Below, one piece after another: positions 1 through 8,213 of a DNA stretch of 64,000 nt; positions within the stretch are counted from its first letter, which is position 1; every line of letters starts with the position of its first letter. Origin of the DNA: Congzhengia sp045576635. Lineage in GTDB: Bacteria; Bacillota; Clostridia; UBA1381; UBA9506. Made by a program: the position numbers and the translations under genes. The notes under the pieces were generated by a model. The model ran no database searches, was not told the origin of the DNA, and saw only the letters and a list, made by a program, of their open reading frames with translations. The DNA lies in assembly GCA_045576635.1 (NCBI GenBank), contig JAZNGT010000015.1, positions 1-64,000 on the forward strand, written 5' to 3'.

Positions 1-392
1 TTTTTTGCTATAAGTGTAGTTTCGCCACCAAACCGAAGATGAATCGTTAATGTATCATCATAAAATTCTGCATGACTTCCTGTCAAAACGCCAGATAGAG
101 ATTTGTTTTTCATACAAATCATTTTATATAATTCGTCATAAAAAACAGAAAGATTTTCGTTTGTCAGGTTAAAGTTGAAATACGAAAGATCAAAGTCAAC
201 GTCCAGAATACCAAAACGCTCTTTGATTTTATTTTTGAGCGCATCAAAAGAAAGCGTACACGGAAACGCATGAGAAACGATTTCTACACGCATACGCATT
301 GTTTCTTTTTTTACCTGACAATTTACAACCTCAATATCTTGTTGTTCGGCTGCAAATTCGTTTCCGGCTAATTCTGCCAACAACCCTGACAT
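1..392 (-). CDS. polC: DNA polymerase III alpha subunit, PolC type, N-terminal fragment (partial)
   Basis: This is the first 130 codons of a gene that leaves the window on the left. PolC is the Gram-positive replicative polymerase with a built-in proofreading exonuclease. Only the N-terminal accessory region is visible (MSGLLAELAG...), not the exonuclease or polymerase core. The stretch near residues 80-125 (KSLSGVLTGSHAEFYDD, then a strand ending in LIAKK) resembles the PolC N-terminal segment preceding the OB domain. The identification also rests on context: polC follows ispG in many Firmicutes. The ATG lies 8 bp after the ispG stop, and its ribosome binding site (AGAGAAGAGG) lies inside the end of ispG, so the two are probably co-transcribed and translationally linked. 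Another protein remains possible because no catalytic motif is in view. Confidence 0.75.
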   Translation of the reverse strand, partial: MSGLLAELAGNEFAAEQQDIEVVNCQVKKETMRMRVEIVSHAFPCTLSFDALKNKIKERFGILDVDFDLSYFNFNLTNENLSVFYDELYKMICMKNKSLSGVLTGSHAEFYDDTLTIHLRFGGETTLIAK

Positions 393-400
393 TCTGTTTC

Positions 401-1462
401 TTACCTCTTCTCTAAAATCTTATCAATTTCAAAAAATAACGCATCTACAATTTCCGTTTCAGGTACGCGTTTTATGATTTCGCCTTTTTTAAAAATAAGA
501 CCTTCGCCATTTGCTCCGGTAATACCGATGTCGGCATCCTGAGCCTCGCCCGGTCCGTTTACAATGCAACCCATTACTGCTACCTTTAAATCACACGGAA
601 TAGTTTTTAAGCGTTCTTCTACTTTTTTTGCAATTGTGATTAAATCTACACTACAACGGGAGCAAGTTGGGCAAGAAACAAGTGTTGCACCACCTTTTCT
701 AAGTCCCAAAGATTTTAAAATTTCAACTCCTGTACGGATTTCTTCTTCGGGTTTATCCGTAAGAGAAACACGAATCGTATCACCGATTCCCTCTGATAAC
801 AATGTCCCGATTCCAACAGATGACTTAATTGTACCCGAAAAGGATGTACCAGCCTCCGTCACACCTAAATGTAGAGGATAATCGCAGATATCAGCAATTT
901 TTCTGTAACTGTCAATCATCGTAACTACATCTGATGCTTTAAGAGATATGATAATATCCTCAAAATTACATTCTTCTAAAATACGCACATGACGCATCGC
1001 CTCTTCTATCAAACCTTCTGCGCTATATCGACCATACTTTGCGGCAATGTCTTTTGAAACAGAGCCGGTGTTTACGCCAACACGAATAGGAATGGAACGT
1101 TCTTTGGCGGCGTCGACTACCATTTTGACTTTATCGCTTGCGCCGATGTTTCCGGGGTTGAGTCTGATTTTATCAATTCCGGCATCAATAGATTTGAGTG
1201 CCATTCTATAATCAAACTGTATGTCGGCAACAAGAGGAACAGAAATGTTCTCTTTTAGGCATTTTACAACTTCAATGCTTTTGTCGTCTGTCACAGCAAT
1301 TCGGATAATGTCGCATCCCGCATTCACTAAATTGATCGACTGCGCGAGCGCAGCGTTCAAATCACCATGCTTCGTGTTCAGCATAGACTGAACAGTAACC
1401 GGCGCATCTCCACCGATAAAAATATTTCCAATCTTAATTTTTCTCGTATTTCTTCTTGACAT
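401..1462 (-). CDS. ispG: 4-hydroxy-3-methylbut-2-en-1-yl diphosphate synthase (IspG/GcpE)
   Basis: IspG converts 2-C-methylerythritol 2,4-cyclodiphosphate to HMBPP, the penultimate step of the MEP isoprenoid pathway, using a [4Fe-4S] cluster. The 353-residue protein is the usual bacterial length. It opens with a TIM-barrel region (RRNTRKIKIG, VTVQSMLNT) and ends with the cluster-binding part: CPTCSRC and GCIVNGPGEA supply the three cysteines and the glutamate ligand. A GTG three codons upstream (1471) is also open, but AAAGGA at 1474-1479 is only 2 nt from that GTG and 11 nt from the ATG, so I chose the ATG. Unlike many Firmicutes, dxr and rseP are not immediately upstream; recN is, followed by a terminator. 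A promoter lies at 1521-1550. Confidence 0.96.
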   Translation of the reverse strand: MSRRNTRKIKIGNIFIGGDAPVTVQSMLNTKHGDLNAALAQSINLVNAGCDIIRIAVTDDKSIEVVKCLKENISVPLVADIQFDYRMALKSIDAGIDKIRLNPGNIGASDKVKMVVDAAKERSIPIRVGVNTGSVSKDIAAKYGRYSAEGLIEEAMRHVRILEECNFEDIIISLKASDVVTMIDSYRKIADICDYPLHLGVTEAGTSFSGTIKSSVGIGTLLSEGIGDTIRVSLTDKPEEEIRTGVEILKSLGLRKGGATLVSCPTCSRCSVDLITIAKKVEERLKTIPCDLKVAVMGCIVNGPGEAQDADIGITGANGEGLIFKKGEIIKRVPETEIVDALFFEIDKILEKR

Positions 1463-1520
1463 CCAACCCACAATCCTTTACGTAGAAAAAATCATTTAAA
1501 CCATACTTCTCAACTTGTAT

Positions 1521-1550
1521 ATTATATCATATTTAGTAGTAAAATTACAA
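1521..1550 (-). promoter_or_regulatory. Predicted sigma-A promoter for ispG-polC
   Basis: Reading the minus strand, TTGTAA (1545-1550) is followed after 18 nt by TATAAT (1521-1526). It lies between the recN terminator and the ispG start, about 60 nt upstream of the ATG. The placement just after a terminator supports it. Confidence 0.65.
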
Positions 1551-1560
1551 CAAAAAATTA

Positions 1561-1594
1561 CAAAAAAGATGTGATAAAATAATTTTATCACATC
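1561..1594 (-). terminator. Rho-independent terminator after recN
   Basis: A 12-bp perfect inverted repeat, GATGTGATAAAA / TTTTATCACATC, with a 3-nt loop (1568-1594) starts a few bases past the recN stop codon. On the minus strand it is followed by a run of six T (1562-1567), the classic intrinsic terminator layout. Confidence 0.9.
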
Positions 1595-1601
1595 CTGTAC
1601 G

Positions 1602-3272
1602 TTAGTCTATTTTATCTGTCATTTCCTTCGCCTGTGCGAGCGTTGTTTCGGTTACATTATCTCCACCAATCATAAAAGCAATTTCGTTCACTTTTTCGTC
1701 ATTTGTAAGTTTTTTGATTGCAGTTTTTGTTTTACCTGAAATCTCTTCTTTATAAATTTTAAAATGACATTTGGATAGCGCCGCAATTTGCGGAAGGTGG
1801 GTAACGCAGATCACCTGTTTCACTTTCGAAATTTCAAAAAGTTTATCTCCTACTCTGCTTGCCACACGACCGCTGATGCCGGTGTCAATTTCGTCAAAAA
1901 TAAGTGTTTCTGTAACATCGCCTTTTGATAATACTTTTTTAAGTGCAAGCATAATACGCGAAAGTTCACCGCCTGATACAATTTTAGCAAGCGGTTTTGG
2001 TGGTTCACCTTTATTTGCAGAAAGCAAAAATTCAATTTTGTCGCATCCATTTTTTGTAAGGTCAGTTGTTTCAAAAGAAACCCTGAATGTCGCGCCATCC
2101 ATATTGAGTTCTGAAAGTTCTCTTTCAATCTCTGATTCAATTTTCTTCGCAACAGTTACCCTTATGGTATGAATTTGGTTTGCAAGTGCTTCTGCCTGCG
2201 TGTTAAGTGTTGCAATCGATCGGATGAGGTTTTCTTTTTCCTCGTCTGATGATTTGATACTTAAAAGCTCTGTTTCCGCTTTTTCACAGTATTCTAAAAT
2301 TTCTTCTTCTGTATTCCCGTATTTTCGTTTTAAACGGTAAATTAAGTCAAGTCTCTCTTCAATTTCGTCAACTGAAATGTCGCTTGAAAAAGACCTGTCA
2401 TTTTCATTCCGGATTGTACCGATGATGTCTTCCACTTTATATAAAATTTCAGAAATTGTTTCAGAAACATTCTCAACACCACAACCCAATGCCAAAAGTG
2501 CATCTGTTGCTCTCTGTGCATCTGAAAGCAAGTTATAAACACAAACACCTTCTGCGTTTTCGTAAAGCAAATCTAGCATGAGTGCGCTGTTTTTATGAAT
2601 GTCTTCGCGGTTTTTCGCAAGGTTTCGTTCCCTTTTTAACTCCTCTTCTTCGCCAATGGTAAGAGATGCCGACTTGATTTCGTTGATTTCGTACGTTAAG
2701 ATATCGATCTTACGCAGTTTTTCAGTTTCATCGATATCTAATGCTTCTAGTCTTTTTTTCTGTTCCTGAAGGGTTTTAAAAACAGACGCATATTCTAAAA
2801 AAGATGCTTTTTCTTCTTGTGGTACTAATGCATCAAGAAAATCGACATGAGTGCCTACATCTAGAAGTGCCTGGTTGTCGTGCTGTCCATGAATATTGAT
2901 TAGGTTGCGTCCGATTTCTCGTAGTTTAGAAACCGAAACCGTTTTATCCCCAGCTTTACAGATATTTTTTCCGTCTTTAAACATACGTCTCGACAAAATA
3001 AGACTTCCGTCATCTTCGACTGTTATTTCTTCTTTTTTGAGGATTTCAATCACATTATTTGATGGATAAAACAAACCTTCAACATAAGCATAATTTTCAC
3101 CTGTGCGAATGATGTCGTGTCCGATACGCTCACCTAAAAGGATATTTAATGAGCCTATCAAGATTGATTTACCTGCACCCGTTTCGCCGGTTAAAATATG
3201 AAATCCGTTTTCAAAATTCACATCTGCTTTTTCAATTAAGGCAACATTTTCGATCGTAAGATTCAGAAGCAT
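1602..3272 (-). CDS. recN: DNA repair protein RecN
   Basis: RecN is an SMC-like ATPase that acts at double-strand breaks during recombinational repair. The 556-residue protein has an N-terminal Walker A motif (GETGAGKS, about residue 30), the Q-loop region NIHGQHDNQALLD (about 130), a long coiled-coil arm in the middle, and the C-terminal half-ATPase with signature SGGELSRIMLALK, Walker B LIFDEIDTGISG and the H-loop region VICVTHLPQIAA. Length and motif order are normal for the family. It is the last gene of nadK-argR-recN, a standard Firmicutes order, and is closed by a strong terminator. Confidence 0.97.
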   Translation of the reverse strand: MLLNLTIENVALIEKADVNFENGFHILTGETGAGKSILIGSLNILLGERIGHDIIRTGENYAYVEGLFYPSNNVIEILKKEEITVEDDGSLILSRRMFKDGKNICKAGDKTVSVSKLREIGRNLINIHGQHDNQALLDVGTHVDFLDALVPQEEKASFLEYASVFKTLQEQKKRLEALDIDETEKLRKIDILTYEINEIKSASLTIGEEEELKRERNLAKNREDIHKNSALMLDLLYENAEGVCVYNLLSDAQRATDALLALGCGVENVSETISEILYKVEDIIGTIRNENDRSFSSDISVDEIEERLDLIYRLKRKYGNTEEEILEYCEKAETELLSIKSSDEEKENLIRSIATLNTQAEALANQIHTIRVTVAKKIESEIERELSELNMDGATFRVSFETTDLTKNGCDKIEFLLSANKGEPPKPLAKIVSGGELSRIMLALKKVLSKGDVTETLIFDEIDTGISGRVASRVGDKLFEISKVKQVICVTHLPQIAALSKCHFKIYKEEISGKTKTAIKKLTNDEKVNEIAFMIGGDNVTETTLAQAKEMTDKID

Positions 3273-3292
3273 GTTACATAACCCTCTCTTAA

Positions 3293-3748
3293 TCAGCCTT
3301 TTATCATTTTGGTGATTTTATCTGTAAGATTAATTGCTGTTTTCTCGGTTTTTGTTACACAAAGAATGGTATCATCACCAGCTACACAACCAATAATTTC
3401 GTCAAGTTTTAAGGAATCAATCACTGAACCAACTGCTTGTGCCATACCGGCGTGCGTCTTAATTACAACAATATTCATAGCAAAGGTTACGTTCAAAACC
3501 GAATTAACTAAAATTGAGTTAAAGTTTTTGTCAGTTGCAGCGCTTTCTCCGCCTGCGTTCTGTACGTATTTATACACGCCGTTATCATCTAATAACTTTA
3601 CAAGTTTTAAATCTTTAATATCACGCGAAACGGTAGCTTGTGTTACGTTATAACCGCTATCAGAGAGACGTTTTGCAAGTTCTTCCTGTGTATCGATATT
3701 ATATTTTGAAATTAATTCTAAAATTTTTGAATGCCTGCTTGGTTTCAT
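3293..3748 (-). CDS. argR: Arginine repressor ArgR/AhrC
   Basis: ArgR is a hexameric arginine-responsive transcription factor controlling arginine biosynthesis and catabolism. The 151-residue protein has an N-terminal winged helix (RHSKILELI, then VTQATVSRDIKDLKLVK as recognition region) and a C-terminal oligomerisation and arginine-binding domain ending in GCVAGDDTILCVT, where the GDD aspartates contact arginine. Three in-frame ATGs are close together (3766, 3757, 3748). I chose 3748 because AAAGGA lies 9 nt upstream and the protein then begins as AhrC does, directly before the helix. The first ATG would overlap the nadK stop as ATGA. No ARG-box search was possible here. Confidence 0.95.
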   Translation of the reverse strand: MKPSRHSKILELISKYNIDTQEELAKRLSDSGYNVTQATVSRDIKDLKLVKLLDDNGVYKYVQNAGGESAATDKNFNSILVNSVLNVTFAMNIVVIKTHAGMAQAVGSVIDSLKLDEIIGCVAGDDTILCVTKTEKTAINLTDKITKMIKG

Positions 3749-3762
3749 GTTGTTCATTCCTT

Positions 3763-4608
3763 TCATTCGCCTTCTTTTTTTAGTAACTTATCGTGCAAAA
3801 TACCAAAAAAGTTATAGTCTCTAAAGCGAATTAGTTTTAATTTCTTTGTTGCAACTGATACGGTAACGGTTTTATCACCTGTTAAGGTTCCGAGAACTGC
3901 ACTGTCAGCTGCAACCACTGCATCGGTCTCACAGGAATCTTTACATATAACTTTAATTTCTTTATTTGGTGGAACAATAATTGTTCTGGAATACATTTTG
4001 TGTGGACAAATCGGCGTCACAATCATAGAGTTAAGTGACGGGTCGACAATCGGACCTCCTGCTGACAAAGAATACGCAGTAGAACCCGTAGGAGTTGCAA
4101 TAATAATGCCGTCCGCCTTAAAATCGTCGACAAATTTACCGTCAATAAAGATATCCATATCAAGTATTTTAAGCATAGAATTTGCTCGCGTTACAACAAC
4201 GTCATTTAAAGCCGTTGTTTGTTTTCCGTCTTTCAGTTTTGCCTGAAGCATCATACGGTCTTCTATCACATAATCGCCGTCAAAGAGTTTATTGAGCCCT
4301 TTTTCTAAAGCGTCCAGTTCAATTTCAGTTAAAAATCCAAGACGCCCTAAATTAATACCTACAACCGGTATTTCTTCAACGGCTGCAGTTTTCGCAACCG
4401 AAAGAAAGGTGCCGTCCCCTCCTAAGACTAAAATAAAATCAAGTTCTCTGTATGTAATTTCACTTAAAAGAGACGCATTATTCACTTTATCACACTGCAA
4501 TTTATCTTCAAGATAAATTTTAGCGCGATTACCAATTAGAAAAGATACACGGTTCGCGAGTTTAAACTCCGGATCCTTTTGTTCATTTATTATCATTAGG
4601 ATATTCAT
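3763..4608 (-). CDS. nadK: NAD kinase
   Basis: NadK phosphorylates NAD to NADP. The 281-residue protein carries the diagnostic GGDGT motif (about residue 63) in VLGGDGTFLS, followed by the conserved GINLGRLGFLTEI, the NDVVV strand, ADGIIIATPTGSTAYSLSAGGPIV and TPICPH. It is the first gene of nadK-argR-recN and has its own promoter. The start has a good GAGGTGA site 5 nt upstream. In many clostridia tlyA precedes nadK; here tlyA is 12 kb away with nth, so the usual cluster is split. Confidence 0.96.
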   Translation of the reverse strand: MNILMIINEQKDPEFKLANRVSFLIGNRAKIYLEDKLQCDKVNNASLLSEITYRELDFILVLGGDGTFLSVAKTAAVEEIPVVGINLGRLGFLTEIELDALEKGLNKLFDGDYVIEDRMMLQAKLKDGKQTTALNDVVVTRANSMLKILDMDIFIDGKFVDDFKADGIIIATPTGSTAYSLSAGGPIVDPSLNSMIVTPICPHKMYSRTIIVPPNKEIKVICKDSCETDAVVAADSAVLGTLTGDKTVTVSVATKKLKLIRFRDYNFFGILHDKLLKKEGE

Positions 4609-4654
4609 AGAATCACCTCAAATTAAGGTTTATAAATATACATTTCTTATGTAT

Positions 4655-4683
4655 ATTATAGTATAAGAATACAATTTCTGCAA
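4655..4683 (-). promoter_or_regulatory. Predicted sigma-A promoter for nadK-argR-recN
   Basis: On the minus strand TTGCAG (4678-4683) and TATAAT (4655-4660) are separated by 17 nt, about 50 nt upstream of the nadK ATG. It is back to back with the rnpB promoter. Confidence 0.7.
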
Positions 4684-4716
4684 GCAAAATTTACATTTTT
4701 TAAAAATAAAGTGTAA

Positions 4717-4745
4717 TTGACAATTTTTGTTGACCGTGCTATAAT
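4717..4745 (+). promoter_or_regulatory. Perfect consensus sigma-A promoter for rnpB
   Basis: TTGACA (4717-4722), 17 nt, TATAAT (4740-4745): an exact consensus match. The expected start point (about 4752-4754) coincides with the 5' strand of the RNase P P1 helix, so promoter and RNA boundary support each other. Confidence 0.92.
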
Positions 4746-4753
4746 CAATGTAT

Positions 4754-5095
4754 TGAGTAAATCAGATGGTTGCGGGAGATTTTTCTCACGAGGAAAGTCC
4801 GGGCTTCATAGGGCAAGGGTGCCGGGTAACTCCCGGTGGAGGCGACTCTAAGGACAGTGCAACAGAAATAGACTTCCTGCATTTAGCAGGTAAAGGTGGA
4901 AAGGCGAGGTAAGAGCTCACCGGCGGTACGGTAACGTATCGGCCATGTAAACCCCATCCGAAGCAACACCGTATTGGCTTACGCAGACTGAGTCTGCCCG
5001 ACGTGTCGGCGTTTGGCGGTGGCTTGAGTTATACAGTAATGTATAGCCTAGACAGATAATCATCTAATACAGAACCCGGCTTACAGATTTGCTCA
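4754..5095 (+). ncRNA. rnpB: RNase P RNA (rnpB), apparently type A
   Basis: This is the catalytic RNA that matures tRNA 5' ends. Conserved blocks are visible in order: GAGGAAAGTCCGGGCT near the 5' end (4789-4804), the ACAGTGCAACAGAAATA region, AGGTAAGAGCTCACCGGCGG, and the 3' block ending GAACCCGGCTTA (5072-5083). The 5' segment GAGTAAATC (4755-4763) pairs with GATTTGCTC (5086-5094) to form P1, setting the boundaries. The conserved regions and about 340-nt length fit an ancestral (type A) RNA rather than the Bacillus type B; this typing is by eye. It has its own promoter and terminator. Confidence 0.95.
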
Positions 5096-5108
5096 TAACT
5101 TTATAAAT

Positions 5109-5150
5109 AAGACCCCTACCAACCACATGGTAGGGGTCTTTGTTTCTATT
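5109..5150. terminator. Terminator of rnpB, shared with the converging HAD gene
   Basis: The 13-bp inverted repeat AAGACCCCTACCA / TGGTAGGGGTCTT (5109-5140) is followed on the plus strand by a T-rich stretch ending in a T run. Transcription of the minus-strand HAD gene, whose stop codon is at 5146, reads into the same hairpin, but the minus-side T tract is poor (ATTTAT). It is clearly a terminator for rnpB and probably a weaker one for the opposite strand. Confidence 0.85.
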
Positions 5151-5721
5151 TTTTTAAATCTACTAACTCTACCCTATTGCCCTTTACCATATATGCCTTC
5201 TTTGCAAGGCACATGATTGGCAGATCATTTTTTGAATCGGTATAAAAAGCATCAATTGAGGCATCCGGAAACTTTTCTTTAAATAACGTAACTTTATTAC
5301 TTTGAAAACACGCTTCAATAATTTTTCCGCTTTCCAAATGAATTTTGGTCGCAATGTAATTTTGAATATCAAGGCGTGAAAAGAGTTCTCTTAACAGAAA
5401 ATCAGGGGTCGCAGAGATAATAACGTCATCTGCTCTCTTTTGTTTTAGGTAGAACGATTTTATCTTACATTCGTTTTTGTTCCAGAAAGCGCGAACAGTT
5501 TCATCGCGATCTTTAAGTTTGCTTAAATAATCGGCAGCATATTTCTCTGCAAGTCGTATGAATTCCTCTTTGTCCAACAAGCAAAGTTTGTATTTAATCA
5601 GTGTTTTTATGACAACAAAAAAGTAAGATATTAGTTCAGGTTGCCTTTTTACTGTAAAAAGATAAAAGTCAAATGTACTTTCTCCCTGATAAATCGTGTT
5701 ATCAAAATCATAAACATTCAT
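5146..5721 (-). CDS. HAD-superfamily phosphatase (SerB-like, subfamily IB)
   Basis: This 191-residue protein is a HAD hydrolase. Motif I is DFDNTI (residues 5-10, nucleophile plus acid/base Asp), motif II is the SAT of IISATPDF, a lysine follows downstream (motif III), and motif IV is TDSKNDLPI with the metal-binding Asp pair. The helical segment between motif I and motif II fits the cap of subfamily IB enzymes, which act on small phosphoesters. The substrate cannot be read from the sequence. It starts 3 bp after malQ stops and is the last gene of the aspC-to-HAD run. Confidence 0.85.
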   Translation of the reverse strand: MNVYDFDNTIYQGESTFDFYLFTVKRQPELISYFFVVIKTLIKYKLCLLDKEEFIRLAEKYAADYLSKLKDRDETVRAFWNKNECKIKSFYLKQKRADDVIISATPDFLLRELFSRLDIQNYIATKIHLESGKIIEACFQSNKVTLFKEKFPDASIDAFYTDSKNDLPIMCLAKKAYMVKGNRVELVDLKK

Positions 5722-5724
5722 CTT

Positions 5725-7158
5725 CTACCACCGCTTATACATTTTGTTTAAATTCTGAAATTTAGCCTTGTTGATAGAGTTTAATTGCTCTTCTGTCACG
5801 CGGAATTGCCAGTTGCCGTCAGCTTTTCCCGGTATGTTCATTCTAGTGTCAGAACCGTAACCCAACAAATCCTGAATAGGCAGAATCACACATCCTGCAT
5901 GGCTTGCAAAAAGTGTGCGCAATATCGCATCAAAACCCGCTTCCCAATTTTCATCCGTATAACCGCAGTAAGCAAGCATACGCTTACGTGTTTCGTTATT
6001 CAATTCCCATAGATAACCAAGTAAGGTATTGTTGTCGTGTGTGCCTGTATATGCAATTGCATTGTTCGGATAGTTGTGCGGAAGATGTGTAGAATCTTGA
6101 TCGTCCAAAAATCCAAATTGAAAGACACGCATTCCGGGGTATCCACTATCTTGCAGAAGCTGAACGACGTCTTCTGTAATATCCCCTAAATCTTCTGCGA
6201 TAACCAGTTTGTCTCCTTGTATTTCTTTTATCTTTTTAATAAGATCCATTCCGGGACCTTTTTCCCATTTTCCGTATTTTGCAGTCTCGGCTTTGCCGTC
6301 TACAGCCCAGTATGAAGCAAACGCACGAAAATGGTCGATGCGCACACCGTCAAACATACAAAGCATATGATGCAATCGGTCGATCCACCATTTATAGCCA
6401 GTTTCCTGCATTTTTGTCCAGTTATAGATTGGGTTTCCCCAAAGTTGACCATCCTGCGTAAAATAGTCAGGCGGAACACCCGCAACGCAAGTAGGTCGGT
6501 TTTCTTTATCTAAAAGAAAAAGTTCTTTGTTTGCCCAAACATCAGCACTGTCCAATGAAACATAAATCGGAACGTCGCCGATAATTTTGATTCCGCGTTC
6601 ATTCGCATACTTTTTAATTTCGGACCACTGTGTAAAAAACTTAAACTGGATAAATTTCCATGTAAACAATATATCAGAATCAATTTTATCGGATGTCCAT
6701 TCGTACCATGCCAAATTTTTGTTTTCTTCTTTCAGCGCCATAAATTTGCAAAACGCACTAAGGTGCGGATCATTTTCAATAAAAGATTCTATTTCTGTCT
6801 TGTTTTGTGCTCGTTTTGCTGCAAGCGCCAAAAGGGATACACGTGTATAATAAAGTTTACCGTACTCTGCACTATAAGGAGTTTGTTGTTTTTCTGATTT
6901 TAATTCTTCGTCTGTAAGTAAGCCTTCGTCACGTAATGTCTCCAAATCAACAAAATATGGATTTCCACCGAAAGCAGAATAAGATTTATATGGGGAATTG
7001 CAGGCATCAATCATGCAAAATGGAAGCACCTGCCAATAGGTAAATCCACAATCTTTTAAAAAGTCAACAAACATTTTTGCATATTTTCCAAAACTTCCAA
7101 TTGAATAATCCCCCGGAAGCGAGGAAACATGCATCAGTACACCACTTTTTCGTTCCAA
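5725..7158 (-). CDS. malQ: 4-alpha-glucanotransferase (amylomaltase, GH77)
   Basis: MalQ transfers alpha-1,4-glucan segments between maltodextrins in the cytoplasm, in maltose or glycogen turnover. The 477-residue protein is close to the family's ~500. Visible GH77 motifs are ERKSGVLMHVSSLPG at the N-terminus, GVRIDHFRAF with the nucleophile Asp, VIAEDLG with the acid/base Glu, and YTGTHDNNT. I chose a TTG start: the AAAGAGG site is only about 1 nt from the upstream ATG at 7164 but about 7 nt from this TTG, and the protein then begins MERKSG as many homologues do. It is separated from prmA by a hairpin terminator, so expression may be by read-through. Confidence 0.95.
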   Translation of the reverse strand: MERKSGVLMHVSSLPGDYSIGSFGKYAKMFVDFLKDCGFTYWQVLPFCMIDACNSPYKSYSAFGGNPYFVDLETLRDEGLLTDEELKSEKQQTPYSAEYGKLYYTRVSLLALAAKRAQNKTEIESFIENDPHLSAFCKFMALKEENKNLAWYEWTSDKIDSDILFTWKFIQFKFFTQWSEIKKYANERGIKIIGDVPIYVSLDSADVWANKELFLLDKENRPTCVAGVPPDYFTQDGQLWGNPIYNWTKMQETGYKWWIDRLHHMLCMFDGVRIDHFRAFASYWAVDGKAETAKYGKWEKGPGMDLIKKIKEIQGDKLVIAEDLGDITEDVVQLLQDSGYPGMRVFQFGFLDDQDSTHLPHNYPNNAIAYTGTHDNNTLLGYLWELNNETRKRMLAYCGYTDENWEAGFDAILRTLFASHAGCVILPIQDLLGYGSDTRMNIPGKADGNWQFRVTEEQLNSINKAKFQNLNKMYKRW

Positions 7159-7193
7159 AACCATACCTCTTTTCGAATTTTTAATTTGATTTG

Positions 7194-7229
7194 TAAAAAT
7201 TTACTCCCAAGTGTAAGACTCGGGAGTAA
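7194..7229 (-). terminator. Rho-independent terminator after prmA
   Basis: TTACTCCC / GGGAGTAA (7201-7208 with 7222-7229) forms an 8-bp stem just after the prmA stop, and on the minus strand is followed by ATTTTTAC. It lies between prmA and malQ and may only attenuate, since no separate malQ promoter is obvious. Confidence 0.7.
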
Positions 7230-7232
7230 CAG

Positions 7233-8201
7233 TTATTTTTCGTATATCAGAGACACCCATTCGCCTTGCTTTCGAATATGTTTTAAGGTAAGTCCCGTTT
7301 CTTTATATGCCTCAATCACATCATCCATACGTTCTTCAATGATACCGGAAGTAATCAAAACGGCACCCTCTTTTAAAAATTTTGGTATGTATGGTTTCAT
7401 TGCAATGATTACATCTGCCACAATGTTTGCTAGTACAACATCATACTTTCTATCAGAAATGGCGTCAAAAAGTGCATTATCCGTTATGATATTTCCTGAG
7501 AAGGTGCGATACTTGTTTAAATCAATTTGATTACGCTTTGCATTTTTTACTGCAATTTCAACCGCGTTTGGATCAATATCAACAGCGGTTGCGTGCTTTG
7601 CGCCCAAAAGTAGCGCAATAATGGATAAAATTCCACTACCACAGCCTAAATCAAGCACCGACATATCTTCCTTGAGTTTGTTTTCAAGTTCCATAATACA
7701 AAGCTGTGTTGTATGATGTGAACCTGTACCAAAACTCATTCCGGGGTTTACAGTAAAAACAGTTCTGTCGGTTGGTTTTTTTAGCGTTTCCCATTCGGGC
7801 AAAATTAAAATTTTGTCACCAACTTCAAGCGGTTTGAAATACTGTTTCCAATTTTCAGCCCAATCTTCCTCTTTCATTCCGTTAGATGAAACTTCAAGCG
7901 TTCCGTATATGCCTTCGCTATCTATTTCAGCAAGCTTTTTCAGTCCGTCTGAAACAGCCATTCTGATATCCATTCCGCATGCGTTGTCAGTTACATAAAA
8001 TCTGACAAACGAGCCTGAACTATGCGCTTTTAAAAGATCCTCATCTACATAATCCCATTTATCACGGTTATCATCTAAAAAGTTATGAAAATCAGTAGCG
8101 TCATCAATTTCCATGCCTGTTACGCCCGCTTCAAGCAAAACGGCACAAACAGGTTCGATTCCTTCTGTTGTAGTAGAAATAGAAAGCTGTATCCAATCCA
8201 T
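7233..8201 (-). CDS. prmA: Ribosomal protein L11 methyltransferase
   Basis: PrmA trimethylates ribosomal protein L11 using S-adenosylmethionine. The 322-residue protein has the N-terminal L11-recognition domain and a C-terminal Rossmann methyltransferase domain. Diagnostic motifs are NPGMSFGTGSHHTT (about residue 173), motif I DLGCGSGILSIIALLLGA, VDIDPNAVE, and the catalytic-site strand DVVLANIVADV. The start is well supported by AGGAGG 6-8 nt upstream. It lies 12 bp after thrC in the aspC-pgi-thrC-prmA run. Confidence 0.96.
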   Translation of the reverse strand: MDWIQLSISTTTEGIEPVCAVLLEAGVTGMEIDDATDFHNFLDDNRDKWDYVDEDLLKAHSSGSFVRFYVTDNACGMDIRMAVSDGLKKLAEIDSEGIYGTLEVSSNGMKEEDWAENWKQYFKPLEVGDKILILPEWETLKKPTDRTVFTVNPGMSFGTGSHHTTQLCIMELENKLKEDMSVLDLGCGSGILSIIALLLGAKHATAVDIDPNAVEIAVKNAKRNQIDLNKYRTFSGNIITDNALFDAISDRKYDVVLANIVADVIIAMKPYIPKFLKEGAVLITSGIIEERMDDVIEAYKETGLTLKHIRKQGEWVSLIYEK

Positions 8202-8213
8202 AAGTTAAGCCTC